Source: Perkinsus olseni
Lineage: Eukaryota; Perkinsozoa; Perkinsida
NCBI GenBank assembly: GCA_013115125.1
Contig: JABANN010000033.1
Coordinates: 1-64,000 of the forward strand
Length of the DNA stretch: 64,000 nucleotides
Direction of reading: 5' to 3'
A program made the translations under genes and the position numbers. The notes under the pieces were generated by a model. That model was not told the DNA's origin and ran no database searches. It worked only from the letters and a program-made list of their open reading frames with translations. How positions within the stretch are numbered: the stretch's first letter is position 1; each line of letters opens with the position of its first letter. Below are positions 53,212 to 64,000 of this stretch, in pieces.

Positions 53212-54559
53212 CAGTCCTCCCCAGTATGAGAGTCCATCGGCAGCAGCTTTGTTGTTGCCGATGCGACCTATGATGATGATGTAACACGACTGTTCTTGTT
53301 GTAGTAGTGTAATAGTTCTACTAAAGAGGTCGTGTTGGTGGTATTCGTGAGATGACTATGAAGCTGGTGTTGCTGCCACTATTACCCAATACGCGATTCC
53401 TAATGAGTACCTGCTGACTAGTTCTCAGCAGTTACTCCTCCTTTATAACTTAGCAGATGATATGAGTGTTGTTGAGAAAGATTGGTAGCAGTTTGCCACC
53501 GGCTAGTGCAGTCATCATCAAAGCAGTGTGTTCTACTATTTCCCACCGTCCTACTATACGTCTGTGGTTGTCGCTACTATGCTATAACAGCTGCTGCTAT
53601 TGACGTCGTTTATCATCTCAGTGTGCGAGGATTATTGAGTCGGGACAACAGCAACCTGTATGACCTGCAAGACTGTATGGTGTTTGAGTAATGATAATAT
53701 TTACCGCGATAATTTCCTGTTTCGACATGAGTCATGATGATGATTATGGTTTAGAAGCGATCTGTATTCGTCCGTACTATTGGAGTACCCTCCCGTTGCC
53801 TCCTCGTGTGTTACCAACATCTGGTAGTTCTTACTACGTCATCAACCCACGAGTAGCTCCTCTGAAGCAGCAGTATTGTTTGAAGACTACGTGGCTGTCA
53901 TTGTAGTATTGGTGCTTTTTTGGCGCCTTGTGTGACCTCGCCGCGCTAGCTGATGTTGTCACTGACTCGCGATCAGAATCGTTTTCAGTGTCCATCGCAT
54001 CTTACTCTTCCTGCCCGCTGCTCGATGGTAGCTATACGGAGCGACAGGTGTGTTTGCTTGCTGCTCGCTGGATATCGTGTATGCTGCAGCAAGTGGCGGC
54101 ATTTTGTGCTGCTACAATTGCTGTTTCTCTCATAAGTCATCAACGGTTACAGAGCAATTGCTTGTTGTGTTTCTTGTAAAACTAGGTGGGGGAGGCTAGT
54201 CACGTCAACAGAGCTATCAATACGTCCGCAGCAACAAGCGAACTTCAGTTCGACAGAGTGTGTTGCCGGATGGGAAACTTCCGCTGAGAACCCGCTGAAG
54301 GATCTAAGTAATCCGCATTCGTTGTGTGTAAGTCAGTTCAAAGCCCAACACCGCATTCGCTGTCATTCAAGTAACCCTACTCGAGCCGCGAACGGGAACT
54401 CAGAAGCCGCAAACGTCCGAGTGGCAGATTCTGGTAACTTCTACTCCCAGACCCCGCTACTAGACGAACGCAGCATGAGTTATAACAGGAAATGATTATC
54501 CGAAACAGTCTGAAGCCTAGCTTCTGCCAAGCAGAAACCGGGTATTGTTAGAATAAGAA
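53212..54559. other. Intergenic region with no supported gene
   Basis: 1.35 kb between two convergent genes. Open frames are short and featureless. CTG/TAG-rich and pyrimidine tracts occur, typical of 3' flanks here. Confidence 0.45.
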
Positions 54560-56980
54560 CTACGAGCCCCGTGTTGCCACTCTGATGGTTTGTACTTCAG
54601 TGTATGCCGTTAAATCGGCATCGGCAAAATCACCCTCGCGGCCGAGACCGGAGTCCTTGAAACCTCCAAAAGGGTATTCGAAATTGCCACCTGGAAAGTG
54701 AGACAGTCACTAAAGTCATTGACGTTGAAAAGAGGTGATCCGCGTCTGTTTGAGCGCAGAGGCCAACGCCATTCCAGGTTAAGACTCGCCAGACCCCGGG
54801 AGAAATAAAGTCGGCGTGAGAGCTCAGTGTTGACGGAAATGCGTGAATCATGGACAGAAAACTCTTACTTGGTCCATGGCTATTCACGTCTACCACTCCG
54901 GCGAGTATCTGTCCTGCCACTCTGTTTAATGCCTCACAGTCAGTTCCCCACACCGACGCCGACAGACCATACGGTGTTCCGTTGGCCCGGGAAATCACGT
55001 CAGCTTCTTCAGAATATCTGAGCACCGAAGAGCGGCGACCAGCATGCGAGTGAGGTCGCCTTTTATGATTAACTTCATTATAGGCACGACTGGTCCGAAC
55101 TGCTCTTCGTCCACGAGCCGGACTCCATCCGTAATACCAGTTACAATGGCTGGAGCCATGAAGTAACTTCATCAGCAGTGCGGTCGAGTACGACAAGGCA
55201 TACCACCCTCACCCATCCTCAGACAGTCCCTTATCAAGCTGCCCCTGAACGATCTTGCCCCCTTGCTTCACGGCATCTGCGACGAGCTCGCGAACTCTGT
55301 TGTACTGCATCTCGTTATTTATGGGGCCGTATCTAACGTTCTGTCAACCTCTCGAGTCAACCAAAGATTCTCATCTCGTCTGGTGACGTACATGACTTTC
55401 GCGTCCATACCGTCTCCAACCAAGCTGCCAAGCTTCTTTACTTCCTCAGAAGCAACCCCAACGAAATCGTCATAGATCGATTCGTGGACATAAATCCGTT
55501 TGACGGCAGAGCACACCTGGACGACACCTCCGCATGCCTCACCAAGTGCTCAGCAAACCTGGCCCGAGTTCATGAAGGCAGCCCGCAGTATCCGCGGGAC
55601 AACTTCAGGCACGGCGGCATCCGGGAGAACTATGGCAGGGTCGTTGCCGCCGAGCTCCAGAGTGCATCTTGTTAGGTCGGCTACGGAGTTAGCCAAAACG
55701 CGTTTGCCTGAAACCGTCGAAGAGGCGGTACGCGAAAGCGGACTATATCAATCGGTATTTCGAGGAGAGTGTCACTTTTTCGAGCAAACCACGACACATG
55801 CCGTGTTCATGCCAATAATGGCTGTTCTCAGAGTTAATGTAGCGAACATGAGTGGGAGTCTTTCTGCTCCAGATGATGGCAGAAGTTACGCCCCTGCTCA
55901 CCGGTCGGCACGCTGCCGGTGAACGAGACCTTGCGAATACCGGGGTGCTTGACTAAGTACTCGCCCACATTGAAGTCACCCTAAGAATCGCTTGATGAAA
56001 GCGGAACCATAGGCAGCATCCCTACAGTGGTATCGGGTCCAGAGACCACCTGGATGAGGCCCGGAGGCACCACACTCTGAAGGATCTCTCCCATGCGGAG
56101 GGCGGTTACTGGTGTTTGTGGGGAGGGCTTTATGATAACAGCGTTGCCAAATGCCAGGGAGATGGCCGCATGACCTGCCCTCGAACAAGATTTCCTATGC
56201 ATGATCGCTATGGGGCTGAGTCTTACAGGCGGCAATCGCAAGAGGGAAGTTCCAGGGCACAATAGCAGCGACCACGCCGATGGGGCAATACCGAACTTCG
56301 ACCCTTCCAGCATCGTCCTCGTGGAGGACCTTCACGGGTATCGATACCTGTTCAACGATGAATCAGGACAATCAAGCCTCTAACTACTCATACGACAGGC
56401 AGTAGTCATACTCACAGTCAACCCCATACTCATAGTCCACCGCATGGGATGTGGCTGTGAGAATACATTTCCACCACGAGAGACCGTACCTCAGCTGCTT
56501 TCTTGAAGCAGGACACTGCCCATTGGACCTCCTTGTTTGCCTTGGACAATGGCTTGCCTTGTTCCTTACACAGCAACTCAGCCATCTCGGCAGAGTTAGC
56601 GGAGATTGCTTCAGCGCACGCCAGCAGCAGTGGGTTCCGTTCCTCCTAACATTCGTCCAGGTCACTTCCACCAACACTGTTCCCGCAGATCTACCTTAGT
56701 CATTCTGGAGAACATTTCGAAAGCCTTTTTACCAGCAAGCACAGCCTCATCGATCTGCTCGGCCGAGACGACAGGAACCTGCCCAAAACATGAGCATCGA
56801 GAGAGACTCGGGAGAGTCTCTCCCGGAGAGATGACAAGTCTCGTCCACGCAAGGCGGCTAGAGATGAAGGCTGGGAAGCACCTTAGCCAGTAGAGTCCCG
56901 TTGGCGGGGTTGTATTTGTAGAAGTGATTGGTCGATGGGATCAGGTCGCCCGCTATCAGCATACGATAGGTCTTGCTCAT
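54560..56980 (-). CDS. NAD(P)+-dependent aldehyde dehydrogenase
   Basis: Oxidises aldehydes to acids. ATG 56980 gives MSKTYRMLIAGDLIPSTNH then YNPANGTLLAK, the normal start of the family. In order: SAEQIDEAVLAGKKAFEMFS; CPIGVVAAIVPWNFPL (substrate-entrance motif); AFGNAVIIKPSPQTPVTALR (cofactor Lys); GLIQVVSGPDTTVG; VSFTGS; LELGGNDPAIVLPDA (general-base Glu); FMNSGQVCSAVKRIYVHES (catalytic Cys); EEQFGPVVPIMKY; PFGGFKDSGLGREG (C-terminal motif). It ends RVATRGS with the stop at 54560. One intron falls exactly at GQ|VC beside the catalytic Cys. The substrate class is not determinable from sequence alone. Confidence 0.9.
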
Positions 56981-57848
56981 GTAGGGGGGTTTCGTACGGG
57001 AAAGTTCTGATCACCACATTACAACGGTAGTCTAACTAAGCCGGACTGTCGTCGTTGGACTTCAAACTCGCGCACACGCAACAGTGGCCCCTCAATTCCC
57101 CTTCGTTGTTAACATCACAGCCGAATGTAAGAAGAGCCGCACTTGCAGAACTTTCAATTGATTCACTCAAGACCGCTGAGCGAGATATCATCGATGAGAA
57201 TATCGTGGGCAAGCGCAAGGGCGCCATAATGGCTGTGCCTCGGACGCTCTTGTGTCTGCGTGCGAATCTGTGCGTGTTTCGCCGCGAGAACGTGAATGTA
57301 AGGGTAGCGATCTCCACGGTTAGCGGAGGACTTCCGACCGGCATACTCCAGCATAGAGTATGCTTTGAGGAACCGCATAGGGAGAGAATTCAACCGCGTG
57401 CACGACTATCCAACGGTAGGGCCTGGCACGACTATTCAACGGTATGGCCTGGGACGATGCGCATGCGTGCGAAGTTCGAGCCGCCGGTCAGCGCGGACTC
57501 ACAATTCGGTTCTGTCGACTCTCGCGATGACTACGTACCAGTTCAGCTCAAAGTGGACACGGTCTATGGGTTGAAGCGTGAGACATGACTGACCTCCCTG
57601 GGATTAACTTCGCCTGAGAGCGAAGAAGTGATAATATCAATATCTCGACGGGCCTCATGCGAGCGAGGGCCAATCTGATCCACGAGCTTCATACCTCGGA
57701 CCTACGAACCTCCGTTGGTGACGTGAAGGGATAATAAGACGAAAATGACCGACAAAAATGTGGCTCGAAATAATTGTTAATTGAGTGGTAATGATAACAA
57801 CTCAATATTATCATTTCCAAGCTTTCAGTCATACCACCTGTATCAACC
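56981..57848. other. Divergent intergenic region
   Basis: 868 bp between ALDH (minus) and the secreted protein (plus), so it should hold both promoters. The open frame at 57055-57588 has no family features and spans a tandem repeat, so I do not call it. Confidence 0.45.
57401..57452. repeat. Tandem duplication of a 26-bp unit
   Basis: cacgactatccaacggtagg+gcctgg is followed immediately by cacgactattcaacggtatg+gcctgg (24 of 26 identical). Confidence 0.9.
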
Positions 57849-58628
57849 ATGACCCGTCTCCTGCTTATTTTCGCCACCGTCGCTCGTACTCTAAGCATCC
57901 AGACTGACCCTCTCATGGACGAGGCTGTCGCAAACTTCACGGCCCTCCTCGGTGAGCCTCATGTCCACAAGTTCATCGACAAGGTCATGATGGATGCCCC
58001 GCCCCCGCCTAGCCCCGGTGCCCGTGAACTGGGTGAAGGCCACGAGGATCTCACGAAGAGGGACGATTATCCATTCTGTTCTAACTGCAAGATCATCCAA
58101 ACCGGTGCCATCTCCGCTCACTTCCAGCAGCAGATCACTGATATCTGCGACGGGCCTGGAAATGCTGACTCCTCGTCTACCGAGGAGTTCTGTGGCTTCC
58201 TCAGAAAAGGAATCTCAGCGCTCAATCAGGTGTTGAATGGTTACATCTTCGAGCGCTCCCGTGCCCCCCAACAGGCGTACTCGACATGCATCGGCAGAGG
58301 TCAGTGCCCGAGCAAAGATGCCTACAACGCCTTCTTCAACCCCATCGTCCCCGGTAGACTGGTGGACTTCACTCTCTTCGAGTATTGCCCCTCCTATCAT
58401 CACCCCTTCCGTAGTGTGAGAGCCTGCTTCCGCGTGGTCACCAAGAAAATGCTACGCTTTGCATTCCATCAAGTCCTGTTTGCCTGTGAAAACTACGGCG
58501 ATGAAGGGTTGGATGAGTTTTGCGGCTATATCGCGACTGATGCCAACTTCGGTCTCGGTCTGGTCTTTGGGTTCGTTGGTGTCTACGAGCAGGCTACGGC
58601 TTATTGTGTCCGTGATCAATGCTGGTAG
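57849..58628 (+). CDS. Secreted saposin-like (SapB-type) cysteine-rich protein
   Basis: Intronless 259-aa protein. MTRLLLIFATVARTLS is a signal peptide. After a short spacer, residues about 75-160 carry six cysteines in saposin order (CSNC, ICDG, EEFCGFL, YSTCIGRGQC) with amphipathic helices between. A second, looser set follows (EYCP, RACF, FACENYG, DEFCGYI, AYCVRDQCW), suggesting two saposin-type domains. Such domains bind or perturb lipids, or act as activators of lipid hydrolases; secreted or vacuolar location is expected. It is preceded by a T/A-rich leader and followed by no obvious partner. Confidence 0.72.
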   Translation: MTRLLLIFATVARTLSIQTDPLMDEAVANFTALLGEPHVHKFIDKVMMDAPPPPSPGARELGEGHEDLTKRDDYPFCSNCKIIQTGAISAHFQQQITDICDGPGNADSSSTEEFCGFLRKGISALNQVLNGYIFERSRAPQQAYSTCIGRGQCPSKDAYNAFFNPIVPGRLVDFTLFEYCPSYHHPFRSVRACFRVVTKKMLRFAFHQVLFACENYGDEGLDEFCGYIATDANFGLGLVFGFVGVYEQATAYCVRDQCW

Positions 58629-59786
58629 TTCTTATCGCTGATATGTTGTAACTTTAGGAAATGGAGGCGACATGTATTATACATGATCAAAGTTTTTGTT
58701 ATCCCAACGGAAGCTCCTTTTGCGTCGGAGCTCGGGTTCATTGCTATCGCATTCTGTTGTTGTGGGTTGATCGTGGCTCCATGCGCGATTGAACGCCGTA
58801 GTTTGCTCGGGCCGAGCTATGGCCATTTTTCCTTTTACCAGAGTCATTTCAGTCCAGCGAAGCTCGATTAGGACAGCGGTTCCATAGATTGGTTCTCCAG
58901 TCGAGGATCCGCCTGCTAATGCGGCTTTTTTGAAGTCCGTTGAAGTTGTGTTCAACCCGAGGTGAAGCGCTAATTACTGGTGTAGTGGGCAAGACATGTT
59001 CTGGCGAGCTGTCACGAGTACAATTACACGCTGTTATTCGCGCACACTGCTGCGCGATATTCTTTCCTGAGTTTTTGGCGCACGCTCAGCGTCGCGGCTA
59101 GCCATCGTCGGATAGACGTTGCGCTGCGCAACGTCTAATTGCAATGCCTCGAATCTGAATTCGGCGCATCGGCAGACAGTGGTGCATTAAGACGAGCAGC
59201 ACTGGCCAATTTTGTCGGTCTGCAATACGGCAATAAGAGCTGGAAACGCTGCCGATTGAGGCTCCCTTACAGGAGCAGCTCATGATTCATGGGCCATGAA
59301 GTGTGAACGTGATTCATTGAATGCGGTCTCGGGGATGGGCCGCTCTCGCATGGCACATCCAGCCTCCAGAGTTGCGTGATTGACCGACTATGAACTCGAG
59401 CTGGCCCTAGCCAGAGCATTTCACGTATGATTCATTTGCTGGTATTGAACAGAATAGTATACGTCAGACAGTACTGAGAAAGTCGTGAGGACGTTAAAAG
59501 CAAGAGCATAGGCATTTGATTGGGAAGCAACGTCTGATCACGGGTGAAATCCGTCTTCTTCATAATGTTACATAATGAGCATGTAGAGCAGAGTGTCTTA
59601 TGGACACCAATCTTGCTACAAATCTACTTCACGGCCAGAAGATTCCGAAAGATACAAAGCTAGTCCCGCCTCTCGCCATCGTCAGACGGATTCCCTAGTC
59701 TCCATCCGGCTGAGCGGTACAATCGAACTTGAGGGGACACGTGAGCCTCCCAAGCATCCTGAACACAAAGATACCATGAGGCACTC
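58629..59786. other. Intergenic region with a short palindrome
   Basis: 1.16 kb, no gene supported. It contains the perfect palindrome at 59113-59137. Confidence 0.5.
59113..59137. repeat. 25-bp perfect palindrome, single-base centre
   Basis: tagacgttgcgc, one t, then gcgcaacgtcta. It has the same architecture as the palindromes in the TauE region, but lies 53 kb away. Confidence 0.92.
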
Positions 59787-62505
59787 TCACAACGAACTGG
59801 CTGGCCTTACTCTTGCAGCCTGGGATAGCATCGCCGTCTTCTCAACTCCGGGTACTTCTCGTGTCCCTCCCGTAGTCCCACCAAGACCAGCCGACAGGCA
59901 CTTCACTGCATCACCGACCAGGAGAGGGTCATAGCCGCCTTCTACCGAGGCGAGGACTGATGCCTCGGGCAGGGCGTTCCTTATCGCCCAGGGGAGCCAC
60001 TCAAAAAACGTGGGAGTGACTCTCAAGTCCGCATCCCGGCTCAAATAGCAACGCTCAGTTTTGCCAGAGTCTAATACATCAAAACTTGTCACTAAGACAA
60101 TCGCTTCTGGTCGATATTGCTGCAATATTGGAATGAATATCTTACGGACGCTCGAGACGTACTCGGGGTCACCCCACCCAGCGGGCACCTCCAAGTTGAT
60201 GTTCTTGCCAAGCGCACACTTCTCCCCAAGGCGCTTGCAGGAGCCAGTGCCAGGCAGAATAGTTTCCCCTCTTCTATTCTTACCGTAACGATGAATAGAC
60301 ATAGTGAGTACACTCGGGTCTGTGTAAAACGACCACTCGTTACCACAGCCGTGGTACAGACCGAAGTCTAAGATCGCCACCCGTGAGACCCTGCGAGCTG
60401 CACGGGCACTATTGATCGCAAAAGCAACCGAGTTGATGAAATGGCCACCGCAGGCGATCTCGTCCCCGGGTTTGATATTCATTGGACCACCGTGCTTGGT
60501 CATGTCGAGCTCCAAGGCTACTAGTTTTTCTCCAGCCTCACTCTCACTGTCGGACTCCTCATCATCGGCCATCGATATGGCTCCTTGACAGTGAGGACAA
60601 AACCACCGCTGGTTATTGAAGTCGGGGTCCTTGAGAACGTGAGCAGGAAGGGGCGGGTTGAGGCATCCAATATGATACCCTCTCTGGCATGCATCGTTGT
60701 CGCACACCAACATGTTGCTCTCGTCAGTCGACCGGTCGCAAGACTCGCAACGCAAGTGTTCAGAAATGACTCGCTCATCCTCGGGCCCAAGGAAAACCGG
60801 GACCTGGTGACCAGTTGCTCTGGTGAGTACGAGCGCTGATTTCGGGGCACGCTCTGATCGGCCACCATCGTAGTAGTCTCGTCGACTGAGGAGGTCCAGC
60901 AGTGCATCTCTCATCATACCGCATGATAGAAGACAGGCGTCGAGAGTATAGCGGTCCATGAGGCATTCACGGGGACTAAGGGCCAGCCCTGAGTTACGCC
61001 CTGTAGCTCCCCTCATGATTTCCCTACAGGCATCGCTGCAGAGATCGACGACCGCACGATCTTTCGCGGGTCCGTGTGACTTCACCTTGAGGCATGTATC
61101 AATAGCCTTGAGGCCCTTGAGGTACACCTCAGAGTGCACACCAGTAGCCACAATGTCCTTCATTGACACCTTCGTGGAGGGTCTTGTGATAAGTCTCATG
61201 TCTCCGGCACTTATCGAGTGGCGAAGGGCTATGATAGAGTGCCGCAGCCACCGGCCGGCCGTGTCGGGACCAACGCCTATGTGCTTCGTGAGAAGGGAGT
61301 TGTAGTAGCACTTGATAGCACCTACATAAGGAGAATGCATGGCGAAGAACTGCCTGGTCGGCCAAGATGTAGCCACTGATCGTTGCCGATGACCGAGATA
61401 ACTCACCAGCGCTGGCTAGAGCTGGGTCCCCCTCTTGAAGTGTCATGATCTCCGCGTTACGCGGAGGGGTGAGCATCTGCACTTCCTCGTCCGCACTCGC
61501 ATCGGTCTCGGAGGGTTGCTTCGAGGCTGGCGAGGAGGCGGGGGAGCTGGCCAAGCTAGCAGTAGAGCACGAGGGACACGGCTTACGGGGAGGCGCTAAG
61601 GAAGGGCAAGTTTAAGCCAGCCACGGGCACGACGAACTATCTCGGCTCGAGAATAGCGGTCGATTGGCAACACTCACTCTCCAACAGGGCTGAGGGGAGG
61701 CTGGTCGTCCTTCTCTTCTTGGCAGGCCTGGAGGCCTCCTTAGGCGCCGGCTCAGGCGAGGGCCTGGGGGTCACCTCCACGCTGGGTGGTGACGTGTTCG
61801 TGCAACTGGCCCTTGAATTGTTAGAAGAGGGCCTGCATGAGAGAGAGGAACAACCATGCCTTTGATGAGTACTAGAGGAAGTATTCATCGGCTAGCTCTC
61901 CGACTGCGAGGCTTCCGCGGCTCGCGGGGACCGTCTCCATACTCCCAATTTCGTACGACAAAGAGACCGTGAGGTACCAACACGCAGCGATACTCACATT
62001 GCTTGCAAGGGTGACCCATCAATGTTGCCAGAGGCTTCAGTAGATGATGAACTTCCTCGCTTCGGGCGGATAGAGGGCTTGTCATATCCCATCATCACGT
62101 AAGCATTGCCCGGCAGTGCAAACTCCTTCACCTCGTGCTCAGTGAGAACCTACCACCATCGAAGAGCACAGTGGAAGGAGATGGAGCCCCCTTATACGAG
62201 AAGTAGCCCGACTAAGGCAGCAGAGGCAGCGCGAGCCATCGCTCCAGGAAGGTGAGCTAGCTGACCAGGCTTACTTCCCGAGAGCCGTCTCGATATTGGA
62301 CGATGAGAAGGTCGCTATCTTCGTAGTGGTATATGACCTCCCCAATTTTCATTTGAAACCGAGGACTAATCCTACGGGTCATCAATTCACTTGCCATGGT
62401 TCGCTTCTTCTTGATGAGGACGCCGATCAATGCGTTCCCAGTCAGGGATCTCAGAGACGGAAAGAGCCTCTCGTCAATATGGGATAGTCTAGCAGGCTCA
62501 TTCAT
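59787..62505 (-). CDS. Tudor-PHD-HDAC-like chromatin protein, copy B (metal site lost)
   Basis: Paralogue of the gene at 14.8-18.0 kb with the same domain order. ATG 62505 starts MNEPARLSHIDERLFPSL. A Tudor-like barrel follows (MKIGEVIYHYEDSDLLIVQY, then RDGSRE). Then come LTEHEVKEFALPGNAYVMMG, a disordered P/S/K linker, and a 539-codon exon (59787-61406). That exon includes a conserved helical block with MDRYTLDACLLSCGMMRDAL; a PHD finger (CESC, CDNDAC, YHIGC, CPHC); an acidic linker; and an HDAC-like domain from MNIKPGDEIACGGHFINS to VEGGYDPLLVGDAVKCLSAG. In the HDAC domain the usual DxDxHHG reads DFGLYHG, so two metal ligands are gone. The late Asp in SFDVLD is kept. The catalytic dyad site reads PGDE. 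It is probably a non-catalytic chromatin reader or scaffold. Stop at 59787. Confidence 0.82.
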
Positions 62506-64000
62506 AGCAAAACGGTGAATTTTGGAGTCAAAACCTGACGTCAGTTGAAGCGAGCAGAGCCATCACAGAGAATGCATCAGCTTCTAGATCACAGTGAAGA
62601 GCAGGCCTCCTAGTGAGCCTTACTTGCTGAGTACCGTCGCCCAGAAGTAGTGAGCTCGACGCGCTACCATTGTCTCACAGCGAGTGCACGCGAGCACACA
62701 ATAAGAAAGACAGCGTGTCCGGCTGTCAATACGTCACCTGTAAGTCCTTCCCGGACTTGCGTCTGACCAGTCATGCAGGTAAACTCACTCGACCGGCAGA
62801 CATTATGCGTGAAGGGGCTGGAATCATTTTCGAAACGGGTCTCGGTCGCGAGTTCACGCTTGTATTGCGCTATGGTGACGCCCGACTTGTCCAGCAAACG
62901 GCAACTGAGCATCACCCGTTCCTTCTTTCGGCGAAATTCATAACGAAGCGTCAGAGAGAACACATATTTGAAAAGTCGAGCTGATCCCCCCAGATAGGGG
63001 TCGCCTGCTCACAAAAAAGCTCCTAAAATACAGCGATTAGCAACCTGGGCTGCTGTTAGCATTGTGGAGCAGCTTTGGTGCGCAAAAGCTCGAAGATCAG
63101 AGCAGTGCAACCGCAAGGCCCGACAGCGGAGTAGAGAGCTAGCGGAGAAGGGCAGATAACCTTGGGTGGTCTCGGGAAAGCTGCCATGAGAGTAGCTCTC
63201 AGGAATGGTCTGAGTGCACCACCCTAAGTGTTACCTATTATTGACGTCCTAGATTCGACGACCGCGAACCCTGTGTAAGAGTGTTTCGAAGGGGAATGTC
63301 TATTGTACGCAGATTCGACGAGGAATCTCCCAAGCAGACCGGCACTTAGGACTGGCGGTTTTACTATATTCAACGGGTTAGTGGTCCCAGACCCCGGTAT
63401 GAGGCAGAATCCCATTAGACGGAATTTTTCTCAGCAATGGTTCAGGCTGACAGCGTCTGCTCTGTGAGGAACCAAACACGATGGGGTCACTACTGGTGTG
63501 GCTTCAGTTCGACTCGAGACAAAAAGTCAGTCAGTAAGTCAAAAGTAAAAGTAAGTGATTCCAGTGAGATGTGAACAACCAGTGTAACGTGAACAGTTCT
63601 GCTTACAGTGATTGGAGCCGATCTCGCGTAGGTAAGGTCAGTTGCGCACAAGGCTTATCTCAACGTGCGAGTGCACACCTCTACACGAATTCAGGCGTAA
63701 TCCGAATAAGCTGATATTATCAGATGCTAATCGCGGACCGACTCACGAATCATCGCTGAGAACTCCACAATGAATCGCCGTTGCTATATTGAAAAAACCA
63801 GGTTCCCGGTCAGGAAGAACAGGAGGTTTAGATCACGCCAGAGGCTCTCGTTACTCCGCATACGAGGGCCCAATGAGTTCTAGGGGAAGCGTTCACGAAG
63901 GTTCAGATATTGAGCCACGACTACCGGCATCGGCGGTTCTTCGAAGCGTCCTGCGGCGTGAACGGACTGTAAAAGGTGTGAACGTGCGATAGTAGAGAGG
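62506..64000. other. Right edge, no supported gene
   Basis: 1.5 kb upstream of HDAC-like copy B. Short open frames on both strands have no features. Small repeats occur: gcagattcgacgagg/agattcgacgacc near 63251-63325; tgagag-tag-ctctca near 63188; and the gtaagtcaaaagtaaaagtaag tract near 63535. The promoter of copy B should be here. A gene cut by the window end cannot be excluded. Confidence 0.4.

Noticed and set aside
57055-57588. 177-codon open frame between ALDH and the secreted protein
   Set aside because: It spans a recent 26-bp tandem duplication, has low-information composition and an overlapping antisense frame.

Overview
The window reads as nuclear DNA of a unicellular eukaryote, most likely an alveolate close to Perkinsus (inference). 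Protein-coding genes lie on both strands and are cut by many short GT-AG introns, mostly about 44-120 bp. There are no operon signals or bacterial ribosome-binding sites. The gene set is eukaryotic: ribosomal protein S20, the oligosaccharyltransferase catalytic subunit STT3, a PKA regulatory subunit, CEP19, an mRNA cap methyltransferase, SR/KH and CCCH RNA-binding proteins, and a RAP-domain protein. The PKA-R with an N-terminal MGN...C lipidation signal and the RAP protein point towards the alveolates.

Layout. (1) 1-12.8 kb holds five tandem, same-strand paralogues of a TauE/SafE-type membrane anion exporter. All have five exons with near-invariant lengths (192 / 421-439 / 153 / 132 / 266-302 nt). 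The spacers and two enlarged introns contain fold-back and palindromic DNA. (2) 14.8-27.6 kb is a minus-strand block: a Tudor-PHD-HDAC-like chromatin protein, RPS20, STT3, a predicted repeat-rich hypothetical protein, and a phospholipase B-like lysosomal hydrolase. (3) 28.4-46.9 kb is a plus-strand block: a triple-CCCH protein, PKA-R, a KH/SR protein, cobalamin-dependent methionine synthase (with a Helitron-type helicase remnant in one intron), a CMTR2-like cap methyltransferase, an NMNAT-like nucleotidyltransferase, and CEP19. (4) 47.1-64 kb is mixed: tRNA-His(GUG), a mitochondrial RAP protein, a membrane protein, a hypothetical protein, aldehyde dehydrogenase, a secreted saposin-like protein, and a second Tudor-PHD-HDAC-like gene. 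The last is a paralogue of the one at 15 kb and has lost its metal-binding residues.

The genes do not form one pathway; this is an ordinary compact protist gene neighbourhood. The parts most worth following up are the paired HDAC-like proteins, which both lack the catalytic histidine dyad; the in-frame 33-bp perfect palindrome inside a TauE exon together with sibling palindromes that share a single-base centre; and the recurrent insertion at TauE intron 2. Gene models were built by eye. Where exon sums close in frame (the TauE genes, RPS20, CEP19, the 51.7-kb gene) they are reliable. For STT3, PLB, MetH, the KH/SR gene and both HDAC-like genes, internal boundaries are approximate.
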